DNA of 57,959 nt from Betaproteobacteria bacterium. GTDB taxonomy: Bacteria; Pseudomonadota; Gammaproteobacteria; Burkholderiales; Burkholderiaceae_C. The DNA lies in contig CANGHH010000024.1 in assembly GCA_947453725.1 (NCBI GenBank), positions 1-57,959 on the forward strand. Direction: 5' to 3'. The translations under genes were made by a program, and so were the position numbers. Positions 34,139-42,448 of the stretch are shown here, piece after piece. Under the pieces are notes generated by a model. It ran no database searches. It was not told the origin of the DNA and saw only the letters and a program-made list of their open reading frames with translations. How positions within the stretch are numbered: the first letter of the stretch is position 1; each line of letters starts with the position of its first letter.

Positions 34139-35998
34139 TCAGCGCACTGCCGGGGGCGGGCTGGCCTCCGGTGCATGCCAGCCGCCGTGCGCCGGGTTGT
34201 TGGCGCGCTCGGCGCGTTCGCGCGACCACAACTCCTCGAGTTCCTGGCGGCCCTGCTTGACCAGGGCAATCAGCTTCTTCTCGTCACCCTGGTGCGGTGC
34301 CATCTGTTCCAGCAACTCGATGCTGTGGCGGCGAAAGCGCAGCGCCTGGTTGCGCGCGGCATGCCGCTGCCAACCCATCAACTCGAGCACGCTGCGCCCG
34401 CTCATCAGCGCGGCGTCGAGTGTTTCGCGTTCGATGTGCTGCACGCCGCGTCGGTGCAGGCCGTACCAGTGGGTGGCGTTGCGCGCCCGAGCCACCAGCG
34501 TGGCCTGTGGGAAGTGATGGCGCACCAGGTCGACCACTTCCAGGCTCTGCTCGACATCGTCGATGGCCACGACGATGACCTGGGCCTTCGCGGCACCGGC
34601 GGTGCGCAGCAGGTCCAGCCGGGTGGCGTCGCCGTAGAAGGCGGGCCAGCCGAACTTGCGCAGCGACTCCACCGCTTCAGCACTGTGGTCCAGCACGGTG
34701 GCCGTCAGGCCGTTGGCGTTGATCAGGCGGCCGACGATCTGCCCGTAGCGGCCGAAGCCGCAGATGATGATCGGCGCGTGCTGCGGCTCGGTGATCTCTT
34801 CGGGACCGGTCCGGTGCTCGTGGCGTGCCAGGTGCGCCGACCACCAGCGGTCGGACAGCACCAGCAGCAGCGGCGTCAGCAACATCGACAGCGCCACCGC
34901 CGCCACCAGCAAGGAAGCCGTTTCGGCCCCCAGCACGCCGGCACCCTGCGCCGCCTGGAAGACGACGAAACCGAACTCGCCGCCCTGGGCCAGCAGGATC
35001 ACGAAGACCGGCCGTTCGGTCAGCGGGATGGGCATGCGGCGCGCCATCAGCCACAGCACGGCCGCCTTCAGCAGCAGGAAGCCGCCGACCGTGGCCGCCA
35101 CCACGCCGGGGTGGGCCCGAACCGCGCCGAAGTCGATGCTCATCCCGACCGCGATGAAGAACAGCCCCAGCAGCAAACCCTTGAACGGTTCGATGTCGGT
35201 TTCCAGTTCGCGGCGGTATTCGCTTTCGGCCAGCAGCACGCCGGCCAGGAAGGCGCCCAGCGCCATCGACAGGCCCACGCTCTGCATCAGCGCGGCGGTG
35301 GCCACGACCAGCAGCAAGGCGCTGGCGGTGAAGATCTCGGGCGTGTCGCTGCGGGCGATCCAGCGCAGCGCCGGGCGCAACAGCAAGCGCCCGCCGAAGA
35401 CGATGGCGGCGATCACCCCGAAAGCCTTGGCCGCGCCCATCCAGCCGTTGCCGGCGGCTGCGGCACCGCCCGCGTGGGCCACCACGAGCAGCGGGATGAT
35501 GGCCAGGATGGGGATGGCGGCGATGTCCTGCAGCAGCGACACGCTGAGCACGCTCTGGCCGGCCGTGGTGGCCATCAGGTTGCGCTCGTTCATCACGGCC
35601 AGGCCGATGGCGGTGCTGCTCATGCCCAGGCCCAGGCCGGCGACCAGGGCCAGACGAGGGTCCTGGCCTGCGAGCACGGCGGCACCGGCGATCAGCAGCG
35701 CCGAGCCCAGCAATTGCGCACTGCCCCAGCCGAATATGGGCCGGCGCAGCGCCCACAGGCGGCGTGGTTCCAGTTCCAGGCCGACCAGGAAAAGCATCAG
35801 CACGACGCCGAATTCGGCGAATTCCAGCATCGCGGCCGGATCGGTCACCAGCTTCAGGCCCCACGGGCCGATGGCGATGCCGGCAGCCAGGTAGCCGATG
35901 ATGGAACCCAGCCCCAGCAGGCGCGCCAGCGGCACGGCCAGCACGGCGGCGCCCAGGTAGATCAGGCTGGATTGCAGCCAGGCGGTGCCGTGTTCCAT
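34139..35998 (-). CDS. kefC: Glutathione-regulated potassium-efflux system protein KefC
   Basis: A 619-aa CPA2-type cation:proton antiporter. The N-terminal two thirds hold 12-13 transmembrane helices, including GIAIGPWGLKLV, EFGVVLMLFLVGLELEP and the ALGAFLAGVLLAESEYRRELE region. An RCK/TrkA-N domain follows (IIICGFGRYGQIVGRLINANG, then FYGDATRLDLLRTAGA), which binds nucleotide and gates the channel. KefC releases potassium and acidifies the cytoplasm when electrophile-glutathione adducts form. The start ATG 35998 is 4 bases after the stop of kefF, giving a kefF-kefC operon as in E. coli. KefB and the KefB/KefC-like YbaL are close relatives, but the kefF neighbour supports KefC. Confidence 0.92.
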   Translation of the reverse strand: MEHGTAWLQSSLIYLGAAVLAVPLARLLGLGSIIGYLAAGIAIGPWGLKLVTDPAAMLEFAEFGVVLMLFLVGLELEPRRLWALRRPIFGWGSAQLLGSALLIAGAAVLAGQDPRLALVAGLGLGMSSTAIGLAVMNERNLMATTAGQSVLSVSLLQDIAAIPILAIIPLLVVAHAGGAAAAGNGWMGAAKAFGVIAAIVFGGRLLLRPALRWIARSDTPEIFTASALLLVVATAALMQSVGLSMALGAFLAGVLLAESEYRRELETDIEPFKGLLLGLFFIAVGMSIDFGAVRAHPGVVAATVGGFLLLKAAVLWLMARRMPIPLTERPVFVILLAQGGEFGFVVFQAAQGAGVLGAETASLLVAAVALSMLLTPLLLVLSDRWWSAHLARHEHRTGPEEITEPQHAPIIICGFGRYGQIVGRLINANGLTATVLDHSAEAVESLRKFGWPAFYGDATRLDLLRTAGAAKAQVIVVAIDDVEQSLEVVDLVRHHFPQATLVARARNATHWYGLHRRGVQHIERETLDAALMSGRSVLELMGWQRHAARNQALRFRRHSIELLEQMAPHQGDEKKLIALVKQGRQELEELWSRERAERANNPAHGGWHAPEASPPPAVR

Positions 35999-36002
35999 CT
36001 GG

Positions 36003-36614
36003 CTATCCTTCGCTCTGCGGTCGCGCGTCGGGGGGCACCAGGCACGCGGGGGCAAGGTCCATGTCGGCGATCTCGGGCCAATCGGGCCAAAGCGCCAGCC
36101 GCTGCACGAAGACCTCGGCGTGCGCAGCGAGTTCCTCATCGCTGATGCGGTGCGCGCCGTGCAGCACCAGCGGCGGCAGCCAGCGGGTGCCGACCAGCGC
36201 CGCCGTCTGCTCGTAGGGGTAGAGAAAGGCGTCGAAGAAGTAGCGGTTGTAGCCGTCGGGGCGGTAGGACGCTTCGGGCCCGCCGGTGGACGCCACCAGC
36301 CACAGATCCTTGCCGCGCAGCGCCTCGCCACCGGGGCCATAGGCCCAGCCGAAAGCCAGGGTTTCGTCCAGCCACAGCTTCATCAGCGGCGGCATCGAAT
36401 ACCAGTGCACCGGGTGCAGCCAGACGACAAGTTGCGCGGCCTGCAGCGCGGCCTGCTCGGCGGCCACGTCGATGAAGTAGTCGGGGTAGAGGGCGTAGAG
36501 CGAGCGCACCGTGATGCGCTGGCCGTCGGCCGCCGCCAGGGCCTGCAGCAAGGCCCGCGTGACCCGCGAGTGTTGCAGCTGCGGGTGGGCGGCGATGACA
36601 AGGACTTCGGCCAT
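36003..36614 (-). CDS. kefF: KefF-type NAD(P)H:quinone oxidoreductase, KefC ancillary protein
   Basis: A 203-aa flavodoxin-like FMN/FAD quinone reductase. It has VLVIAAHPQLQHSRV, VWLHPVHWYSMPPLMKLWLDE and the GxxG loop STGGPEASYRPDGYNRYF typical of KefF, MdaB and related enzymes. KefF binds KefC and is needed for its full activity, and also reduces quinones that would deplete glutathione. It is encoded directly upstream of kefC in the same direction with a 4-base gap. The ATG at 36614 matches the family start. Confidence 0.9.
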   Translation of the reverse strand: MAEVLVIAAHPQLQHSRVTRALLQALAAADGQRITVRSLYALYPDYFIDVAAEQAALQAAQLVVWLHPVHWYSMPPLMKLWLDETLAFGWAYGPGGEALRGKDLWLVASTGGPEASYRPDGYNRYFFDAFLYPYEQTAALVGTRWLPPLVLHGAHRISDEELAAHAEVFVQRLALWPDWPEIADMDLAPACLVPPDARPQSEG

Positions 36615-36722
36615 TGGGCGTGGAGCTTCCAGGGTCGGTGCCGGCTGAATACCGGACGGCAGGCGCTATAACCATACCCGACATGCAACAACGGGCCGCA
36701 AAGGCCTGGGGACCGGACCGAC

Positions 36723-37175
36723 ATGATTCATTACAAGACGCTGGCCGAGCTGCAGGGCCTGGTCGGGCAGGCACTGGGCAGCAGCGACTGGCTGACGATC
36801 GAACAGGACCGCATCGACGGTTTCGCGCAGGCCACTGGCGACCACCAGTGGATACACACCGACCCGGCCCGCGCCGCGACGGGACCTTTCGGCACGACGG
36901 TGGCCCACGGCTTCCTGACGCTCAGCCTGGTTCCGGTGCTCAGCGAAGCGGCCTTCGCCATCGACGACGTGCGCATGGGCGTCAACTACGGCCTGAACCG
37001 GGTGCGCTTTGCCGCGCCGGTGCGCGTCGGCAGCCGCCTGCGCGGGCACTTCAAATTGCTGTCGTACGAGCCGCTGGAAGGTGGCGCGCAGATGACGGTG
37101 CAGGCCAGCATCGAACTGGAGGGGTCGGCCAAGCCGGCCTGCGTGGCCGAAACCGTGTCGCGTCGCTACACCTGA
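36723..37175 (+). CDS. MaoC-like (R)-specific enoyl-CoA hydratase family protein
   Basis: A 150-aa hot-dog fold protein. The catalytic Asp-His pair appears in ATGDHQWIHTDPARA, the sequence typical of MaoC/NodN-like hydratases, and the substrate loop GTTVAHGFLTLSLVPVL follows. The family hydrates trans-2-enoyl-CoA to (R)-3-hydroxyacyl-CoA, and some members feed polyhydroxyalkanoate synthesis. It is a single gene, divergent from kefF. A TATAAC hexamer at 36667-36672 could be its -10 box, but no good -35 is spaced before it. Confidence 0.9.
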   Translation: MIHYKTLAELQGLVGQALGSSDWLTIEQDRIDGFAQATGDHQWIHTDPARAATGPFGTTVAHGFLTLSLVPVLSEAAFAIDDVRMGVNYGLNRVRFAAPVRVGSRLRGHFKLLSYEPLEGGAQMTVQASIELEGSAKPACVAETVSRRYT

Positions 37176-37216
37176 GCCGGCACGGGCGTCGGCAAGGGCG
37201 CCACCCCGCTGAACCC

Positions 37217-37228
37217 CCCCAATAGGGG
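37217..37228. promoter_or_regulatory. CCCC-AATA-GGGG dyad upstream of response regulator
   Basis: A short dyad CCCC-AATA-GGGG lies about 60 bases before the response regulator start, in the intergenic space after the MaoC gene. It could be a binding site for the regulator itself. GC-rich chance occurrence is a real alternative, since the motif is only eight fixed bases. Confidence 0.3.
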
Positions 37229-37289
37229 AGCCGGCTGGCCGCCGACCCTGGCCCACAATGAGCCGCAGTGCGGGCCGTGGAGACACGAC

Positions 37290-38048
37290 ATGAAGGTGCT
37301 GCTGGTTGATGACCACCCGCTGGTTCTGTCGGCGCTGCAGGCGGTGATCCAGCGCATCGGCCATGACACCACCGTCGTCGGCGTGGAAAGCGCCGCCGCC
37401 GCCCGGTCCGCGCTGAATGATGCCGACTATGACCTCGTGCTGCTCGACCTGGCGCTGGGTGACGCCGACGGCTTCGATGTGCTGATCGAGTTTCGCACGG
37501 CCCACCCGGCGGTGCCGGTGGTCGTGGTCTCGGCCAGCGACCGCGCGAGCGACGTGATCCGCGCCATCGACAACGGCGCGATGGGTTTCGTGCCCAAGAA
37601 GTCCAGCCACAGCGAACTGCAAGAGGCGCTGCGCATGGTGATGACCGGTTCGATGTACGTGCCGCCGGCGATGCTGGGCCTGGAGTTCGGCAGCAGCGGC
37701 CCGCCTGCCAGCGACACCGGGCCCGGCCCGATGCGGCCGGCGGGCGACTTCGCCGATGCCACCCCGCTGGGTGGCGGCGCGCAGCCCGAGCCGCACCAGC
37801 GGCTGTCGTCCCTGCACGAGGTCGGCCTGACGCCGCGCCAGGCCGAGGTGCTGGGCTTGCTGCTGCAGGGCTTGCCGAACAAGCTGATCGCGCGCCAGCT
37901 GAACCTCTCGGTCGAGACGGTGAAAGACCATGTTGCCGCGGTCCTGCGCGCGCTGGGTGTCGGTTCGCGGACGCAGGCCGTGCTGGCGGTCAGCCAGATG
38001 ACGCAGGCCCAGGGCGGCTTCTACGCCTGGCGGCCGCCGCAGCGCTAG
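37290..38048 (+). CDS. LuxR/NarL-family two-component response regulator
   Basis: A 252-aa protein with a receiver domain (KVLLVDDHPLV, phosphoacceptor Asp53 in LVLLDLALGD, conserved S/A and K in VVSASD and FVPKKSS). A low-complexity linker (residues about 135-175) leads to a LuxR-type helix-turn-helix (LTPRQAEVLGLLLQGLPNKL, then IARQLNLSVETVKDHV). It should bind DNA when phosphorylated. The hybrid histidine kinase gene begins 9 bases after its stop, so they form an operon. The DVWT-type target is unknown; a palindrome (37217-37228) lies in its own promoter region. Confidence 0.93.
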   Translation: MKVLLVDDHPLVLSALQAVIQRIGHDTTVVGVESAAAARSALNDADYDLVLLDLALGDADGFDVLIEFRTAHPAVPVVVVSASDRASDVIRAIDNGAMGFVPKKSSHSELQEALRMVMTGSMYVPPAMLGLEFGSSGPPASDTGPGPMRPAGDFADATPLGGGAQPEPHQRLSSLHEVGLTPRQAEVLGLLLQGLPNKLIARQLNLSVETVKDHVAAVLRALGVGSRTQAVLAVSQMTQAQGGFYAWRPPQR

Positions 38049-38057
38049 GGCCCCGGT

Positions 38058-39863
38058 ATGGCGGCGGGCCGGCGCGGCGAGATCGACCACATCCGGGCGC
38101 TGTATGTGCAGACGCCCGCCACGCTGGCCGGCAACCTGATCGGCATGGTCCTCATGGCCAGCAGCTTCGGCTCGCTGGCCGAACCGCTGCGCCTGCTGAG
38201 CTGGCTGGGCATCGGGGCTGTGCTGTGGCTGCTGCGGCTGGGCCACTACCTGCGCTTTCTCCACCAGCGGGGCGCTGACGAAGCCACCTTGCGCGCCTGG
38301 CGCAGCAGCTGGAAGCGGCTGGTGCTGGCCCAGGGTGCCTTGTGGGGCGTGGCGGTGTGGCTGTTCTGGGGGCTGGGCACGCCCTACCACCGCGTGGCGC
38401 TGGTGCTCGTCGTCTACTCTTACTGCCTGGGCTCGGTGCAGCTGCTGGCCACCCAGTCGCGCGTCTTCCTGGCCTTCGTGTCGCTGGTGCTGGTACCGAG
38501 CATCTTGCGCATCGCCAGCGACAGCAGCCAGGACTGGCACTGGCAGCTGGCGGTCATCCTGACGCTGCTGTTCGGCATCACTGTGCTGATGGCGCGCACC
38601 TATGGCAATGCGCTGGGCCAGGCCATCACGCTGAAGGCGCGCACCGAGGAGCTGGCCGGCCGCCTGCGCACCGAGATGGTCGTCACCGAAGACGCCCGCC
38701 GTGCGTCCGAAGACGCCCGCCGTACCGCCGAAGCCGCCAACCGCGCCAAGACCCAGTTCTTCGCCGCGGCCAGCCACGACCTGCGCCAGCCCTTGCACGC
38801 GATGGGTCTGTTCGCCGAAGCGCTGCGCCAGCGCAGCCACGACCCCGAGGTGGCGTCGCTGGTCAACAGCATCAACGAGAGTGTCGACGCGCTGGAGGGG
38901 CTGTTCGGCGAGCTGCTGGACATCACGCGCATCGACAGTGGTGGCGTCGACGTCAATCCGGCGCCGGTGCGCCTGCGCGAGCTGTTCGCGCGCCTGCGCC
39001 TGCACTTCGAACCGGTGGCTTTCGAGAAGGGCCTGATGCTCAGCTTCCGGGGCGAGCAGCACGTGGCCCAGGCCGATCCGGTGCTGCTCGAACGCGTGCT
39101 GCGCAACCTGGTCAGCAACGCCATCCGCTACACCGACGACGGCGGTGTGCTGGTCAGCTGCCGGCCGCGCCAGGGCGGTTTGCTGCTGCAGGTCTGGGAC
39201 ACCGGCATCGGCATCCCCGATGCCAGCCTGCCGCGGATCTGGGAAGAGTTCTACCAGACGCAGGGCCATCGCCCGCTGCAAGCCCACCACCGCAAGGGCC
39301 TGGGCCTGGGCCTGGCCATCGTCAAGCGCCTGGCCGCGCTGATGGGCGCCCCCGTCGGCGTTCGCTCACGGCCGGGTCGCGGCACGGTGTTTTCCATCGA
39401 GGTGCCGCTGGGCAAGGCGCCACGCGCCAGCATCGAGCCCGTGCCGCGCGCCGCGGCCAAGGCCGCGCTCGGGCTGACGCTGCAGGACCGCCTGCTCCTG
39501 GTCGTCGAAGACGAAGCGGCGGTGCGCGAGGGCCTGGTCGTGCTGCTGCAGGCTTGGGGCGCGCAGGTGGTGGCCTTCGACAGCGTGGCCGCAGTCGAGG
39601 CCTGGGCCGCCGGCCCGGATGCGCAAGCGCCCGACCTGCAACTGGTCGACTACCGCCTGCCGCAAGGCCGCACCGGCATCGACGCACTGGTGGCGCTTCG
39701 CGCGCGCTGGCCCGGCCTGCACCTGCCGGCCATCGTCATCACCGGCAGCAGCCTGACCGGCCACGAAGACGAGGCCGTCCAGCACGACTACCACCTGCTG
39801 ATCAAGCCGGTGCTGCCGAACAAGCTGCGGGCGATGATCGCTTTCAAGCTCAACGTGAGGTAG
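38058..39863 (+). CDS. Hybrid sensor histidine kinase with C-terminal receiver
   Basis: A 601-aa protein. Five or six transmembrane helices (residues about 20-182, no large periplasmic loop) are followed by a heptad coiled-coil linker (EDARRASEDARRTAEAANRA) made of a duplicated unit. The HisKA domain carries His240 in AASHDLRQPLHAMGLF, the ATPase domain has NLVSNAIRYT, DTGIGIP and GLGLGLAIVKR, and a C-terminal receiver (RLLLVVEDEAAVREGL, then an Asp in LQLVDYRLPQ) ends the protein. It senses through its membrane domain and probably phosphorylates the adjacent LuxR-type regulator. The ATG at 38058 follows the regulator gene closely. The signal is unknown. Confidence 0.92.
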   Translation: MAAGRRGEIDHIRALYVQTPATLAGNLIGMVLMASSFGSLAEPLRLLSWLGIGAVLWLLRLGHYLRFLHQRGADEATLRAWRSSWKRLVLAQGALWGVAVWLFWGLGTPYHRVALVLVVYSYCLGSVQLLATQSRVFLAFVSLVLVPSILRIASDSSQDWHWQLAVILTLLFGITVLMARTYGNALGQAITLKARTEELAGRLRTEMVVTEDARRASEDARRTAEAANRAKTQFFAAASHDLRQPLHAMGLFAEALRQRSHDPEVASLVNSINESVDALEGLFGELLDITRIDSGGVDVNPAPVRLRELFARLRLHFEPVAFEKGLMLSFRGEQHVAQADPVLLERVLRNLVSNAIRYTDDGGVLVSCRPRQGGLLLQVWDTGIGIPDASLPRIWEEFYQTQGHRPLQAHHRKGLGLGLAIVKRLAALMGAPVGVRSRPGRGTVFSIEVPLGKAPRASIEPVPRAAAKAALGLTLQDRLLLVVEDEAAVREGLVVLLQAWGAQVVAFDSVAAVEAWAAGPDAQAPDLQLVDYRLPQGRTGIDALVALRARWPGLHLPAIVITGSSLTGHEDEAVQHDYHLLIKPVLPNKLRAMIAFKLNVR

Positions 39864-39865
39864 GG

Positions 39866-39945
39866 CCGCCAAGCTCGCTGGCGCTCGCTGCCTCCAGGGG
39901 ATGCTCCGCATCGGCCCGGCGGAGCCGGATCCTCGCTGCTTGCTG
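39866..39945. repeat. REP-like interspersed element
   Basis: The 80 bases directly after the hybrid kinase stop read GCCGCCAAGCTCGCTGGCGC, then CTCGCTGCCTCCAGGGG, and GGCCCGGCGGAGCCGGAT. This strongly resembles an extragenic palindromic sequence that I recall from several Comamonadaceae/Burkholderiales genomes. It has short internal inverted repeats. It lies between convergent genes, the typical place for such elements. Recognition is from memory; copies elsewhere cannot be checked here. Confidence 0.5.
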
Positions 39946-39964
39946 GGTCGCGGTTCGTCGGCTT

Positions 39965-41119
39965 TCAGGCCGTTGGAAAGCTGCCTGGCAGCAGGATGTT
40001 GCGGTCGACCGTCTGGATGTTGGTGTGTCCGCAGAAGGCCATCGTCACGTCGAGTTCCTTGTGGAGGATCTGCAGCGCCTTCGTCACGCCGGCCTCGCCC
40101 AGCGCGCCCAGCCCGTAGACCATCGCGCGGCCGATCATCGTGCCGCGGGCGCCCAGGGCCCAGGCCTTCAGCACGTCCTGGCCGCTGCGGATGCCGCCGT
40201 CCATCCAGACCTCGATCTGGCTGCCGACCGCAGCCACGATGGCCGGCAGGGCTTCGATGCTGCTGGGCGCGCCGTCGAGCTGCCGGCCGCCGTGGTTGCT
40301 GACGACGATGGCGTCGGCGCCGCTGGCCACGGCCAGCTTCGCGTCCTCGACATCCATGATGCCCTTGAGGATCAGCTTGCCGCCCCATTGCGCCTTGACC
40401 CAGGCCACGTCGGCCCAGGACAGCGTCGGGTCGAACTGCTCGTTGGTCCAGGCGGCCAGCGAGCTCATGTCGCTGACGCCCTTGACGTGGCCGACCAGGT
40501 TGCGAAAGGTATGACGTTTCGTGCCGGCCATGCCCAGGCACCAGCGCGGCTTCGTCATCAGGTTGAGGATGTTCTTCAGCGTCGGCCGCGGCGGTGCGGT
40601 CAGGCCGTTCTTCAGATCCTTGTGGCGCTGGCCGATGACCTGCAGGTCCAGCGTCAGCACCAGCGCGCTGCACTTCGCGGCCTTGCAGCGGTCGATCATG
40701 CGCACCATCGCGTCGCGGTCGCGCATCATGTAGAGCTGGAACCAGAAGGGCGCCTGCGTACTCTGCGCGATGTCCTCGATCGAGCAGATGCTCATCGTCG
40801 ACAGCGTGAACGGAATGCCGAATTTCTCGGCCGCCCGCGCGGCGTGGATCTCGCCGTCGGCGTGCTGCATGCCGGTCAGGCCGACCGGGGCAATGCACAC
40901 CGGCATCTTCGCCGGCACGCCGACCATCGTGGTGGCCGTGCTGCGGTTTTCCATGTTCACCGCCACGCGCTGGCGCAGCTTGATCTTCTGGAAGTCGCTG
41001 CTGTTGGCGCGGTAGGTGCTCTCGGTCCAGCTGCCGCTGTCGGCGTAGTCGTAGAACATGCGCGGCACGCGCTTTTCGGCCAGCACCCGCAGGTCTTCGA
41101 TGGTGGTGATCACGGTCAT
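39965..41119 (-). CDS. lldD: FMN-dependent alpha-hydroxy-acid dehydrogenase (L-lactate dehydrogenase type)
   Basis: A 384-aa TIM-barrel flavoenzyme that oxidises L-lactate (or another 2-hydroxyacid) and passes electrons to the quinone pool. FMN and active-site residues are in PRMFYDYADSGSWTE, IAPVGLTGMQHADGE, FTLSTMSICSIEDIA, VVSNHGGRQLDGAPS (catalytic His and Arg) and the WMDGGIRSGQDV/ALGARGTMIGRA phosphate site. Length and sequence fit bacterial LldD. Glycolate oxidase and mandelate dehydrogenase are close relatives, so the substrate is not certain. It lies between the hybrid kinase (convergent) and dinB (same strand, 54-base gap). No lactate regulator is adjacent. Confidence 0.9.
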   Translation of the reverse strand: MTVITTIEDLRVLAEKRVPRMFYDYADSGSWTESTYRANSSDFQKIKLRQRVAVNMENRSTATTMVGVPAKMPVCIAPVGLTGMQHADGEIHAARAAEKFGIPFTLSTMSICSIEDIAQSTQAPFWFQLYMMRDRDAMVRMIDRCKAAKCSALVLTLDLQVIGQRHKDLKNGLTAPPRPTLKNILNLMTKPRWCLGMAGTKRHTFRNLVGHVKGVSDMSSLAAWTNEQFDPTLSWADVAWVKAQWGGKLILKGIMDVEDAKLAVASGADAIVVSNHGGRQLDGAPSSIEALPAIVAAVGSQIEVWMDGGIRSGQDVLKAWALGARGTMIGRAMVYGLGALGEAGVTKALQILHKELDVTMAFCGHTNIQTVDRNILLPGSFPTA

Positions 41120-41173
41120 GGTGGTTTCGTCTCCTCGGTCACGGATCCTAACGAGCCCGGCGCCGGCTGCCCC

Positions 41174-42307
41174 CTACAAGCGCACCAGCCCGCCGGCGCG
41201 AACGCCGAGCAGACGCAGGCGACGGCTCAGGTCGACGCGCTTCAGGCACAGCCCCGCGGCGTGGCGGATGGCTTCGGCGTCGGCCACCGCGGCGGGCAGT
41301 GTCAGGTCGCGGGTGACGGTCTTGAAGTCGTCGAAGCGCAGCTTGATGCCGATGGTGCGGCCGGCGTAACCCTTGCGCTGCAGGTCGGTGGCGACTTGCG
41401 CGGCGAGCTGGCTGAAGATGCGCGTCAGCTCGGCGCGGTCACGCACGGCGTGCAGGTCGCGTTCGAAGGTGGTTTCACGGCTCATCGACACCGGCTCGCC
41501 GTGGGTCACCAGCGGCCGGTCGTCGACGCCGTGCGCGGCATCGAACAACCAGCGGCCGTAGCTGCGGCCGAAGTGCCCGACCAGCCAGTCGCGATCGCGC
41601 GCGGCCAACTCGCCGATGGTGCGCAGGCCCAGGTCGGCCAGCTTCTTGCCGGCTTTCGGGCCGATGCCGTTGAGGCTGCGCACCGGCAGCGGCCAGATGC
41701 GCGCAGGCAGCTCGTCGAGCGTCAGCACCGTCAGGCCGTCGGGCTTGTCGAGTTCGCTGGCCAGCTTGGCCAGCAGCTTGTTCGGCGTCACGCCGATCGA
41801 GCAGCTCAGCCCGGTGGCGCGCTTCACCGTGTTGCGGATCTCCTGCGCCACCGCACGCACGCCGCCGGCCGGGTCGTGGGCCAGGCTGTCCTGCGCGCCG
41901 GGCACCTCGCTCAGGTCGATGTAGATCTCGTCGATGCCGCGGTCTTCGATGACTGGCGCCACCTCGGCCACGGCGGACTTGAAGAGGCGCGAGTAGCGGC
42001 GGTAGGCGTCGAAGTCCATCGGCAACAGCACGGCGTCGGGCGCGCGCTGCGCGGCCTTCATCAGGCCCAGGCCCGAATGCACGCCCAGGTCGCGCGCCGG
42101 GTAGGTGGCGGTGGTGACAACGCCGCGCCCGGTGTAGCCGGCAAGCCGGGCGTAGTGCCGCGTGCCGTCGGGCTGCAACAGCGGCTGGTGGCGCCGGCCG
42201 CCGCCGATGACCACCGCCTGACCGGCCAGGTCGGGGTAACGCAGCAACTCGACCGAGGCGTAGAAAGCGTCCATGTCGAGGTGGGCGATCCAGCGGCGGG
42301 GTGGCAT
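41174..42307 (-). CDS. dinB: DNA polymerase IV (Y-family)
   Basis: A 377-aa translesion polymerase that copies damaged templates with low fidelity. Catalytic residues lie in HLDMDAFYASVELL and EDRGIDEIYIDLSEV; the helix-hairpin motif LNGIGPKAGKKLADLGL and the little-finger domain (SMSRETTFERDL) follow. The start ATG 42307 (MPPRRWIAHLD) is the family start. A LexA box lies 33 bases upstream, so it belongs to the SOS response. The C-terminus (LGVRAGGLVRL) does not show a clear beta-clamp-binding motif such as QLxLF or QLVLGL, which is unusual for DinB, although a degenerate motif cannot be excluded. Confidence 0.95.
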   Translation of the reverse strand: MPPRRWIAHLDMDAFYASVELLRYPDLAGQAVVIGGGRRHQPLLQPDGTRHYARLAGYTGRGVVTTATYPARDLGVHSGLGLMKAAQRAPDAVLLPMDFDAYRRYSRLFKSAVAEVAPVIEDRGIDEIYIDLSEVPGAQDSLAHDPAGGVRAVAQEIRNTVKRATGLSCSIGVTPNKLLAKLASELDKPDGLTVLTLDELPARIWPLPVRSLNGIGPKAGKKLADLGLRTIGELAARDRDWLVGHFGRSYGRWLFDAAHGVDDRPLVTHGEPVSMSRETTFERDLHAVRDRAELTRIFSQLAAQVATDLQRKGYAGRTIGIKLRFDDFKTVTRDLTLPAAVADAEAIRHAAGLCLKRVDLSRRLRLLGVRAGGLVRL

Positions 42308-42339
42308 GGGCAGGTTGCGGCTTCCGGTGGTCAGGCAGG

Positions 42340-42355
42340 CTGTGACTTTATACAG
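42340..42355 (-). promoter_or_regulatory. LexA (SOS) box of dinB
   Basis: On the minus strand this reads CTGTATAAAGTCACAG, a perfect CTGT-N8-ACAG LexA core, ending 33 bases before the dinB ATG. LexA bound here would block dinB until DNA damage. The site overlaps the natural place for the promoter -10 region. Confidence 0.85.
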
Positions 42356-42448
42356 CCCACGGAGCGGTGCGGCATTTGGAAACACTTGTTCCTAAAAATG
42401 TGCAAAAACTCCATTTAATATCCGACCCTCTTCGATGGAGACCGTCCC

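Noticed and set aside
38342..42418. 1358-codon plus-strand open frame
   Set aside because: It is antisense to lldD and dinB and out of frame with the hybrid kinase; long empty frames are expected at this GC content.
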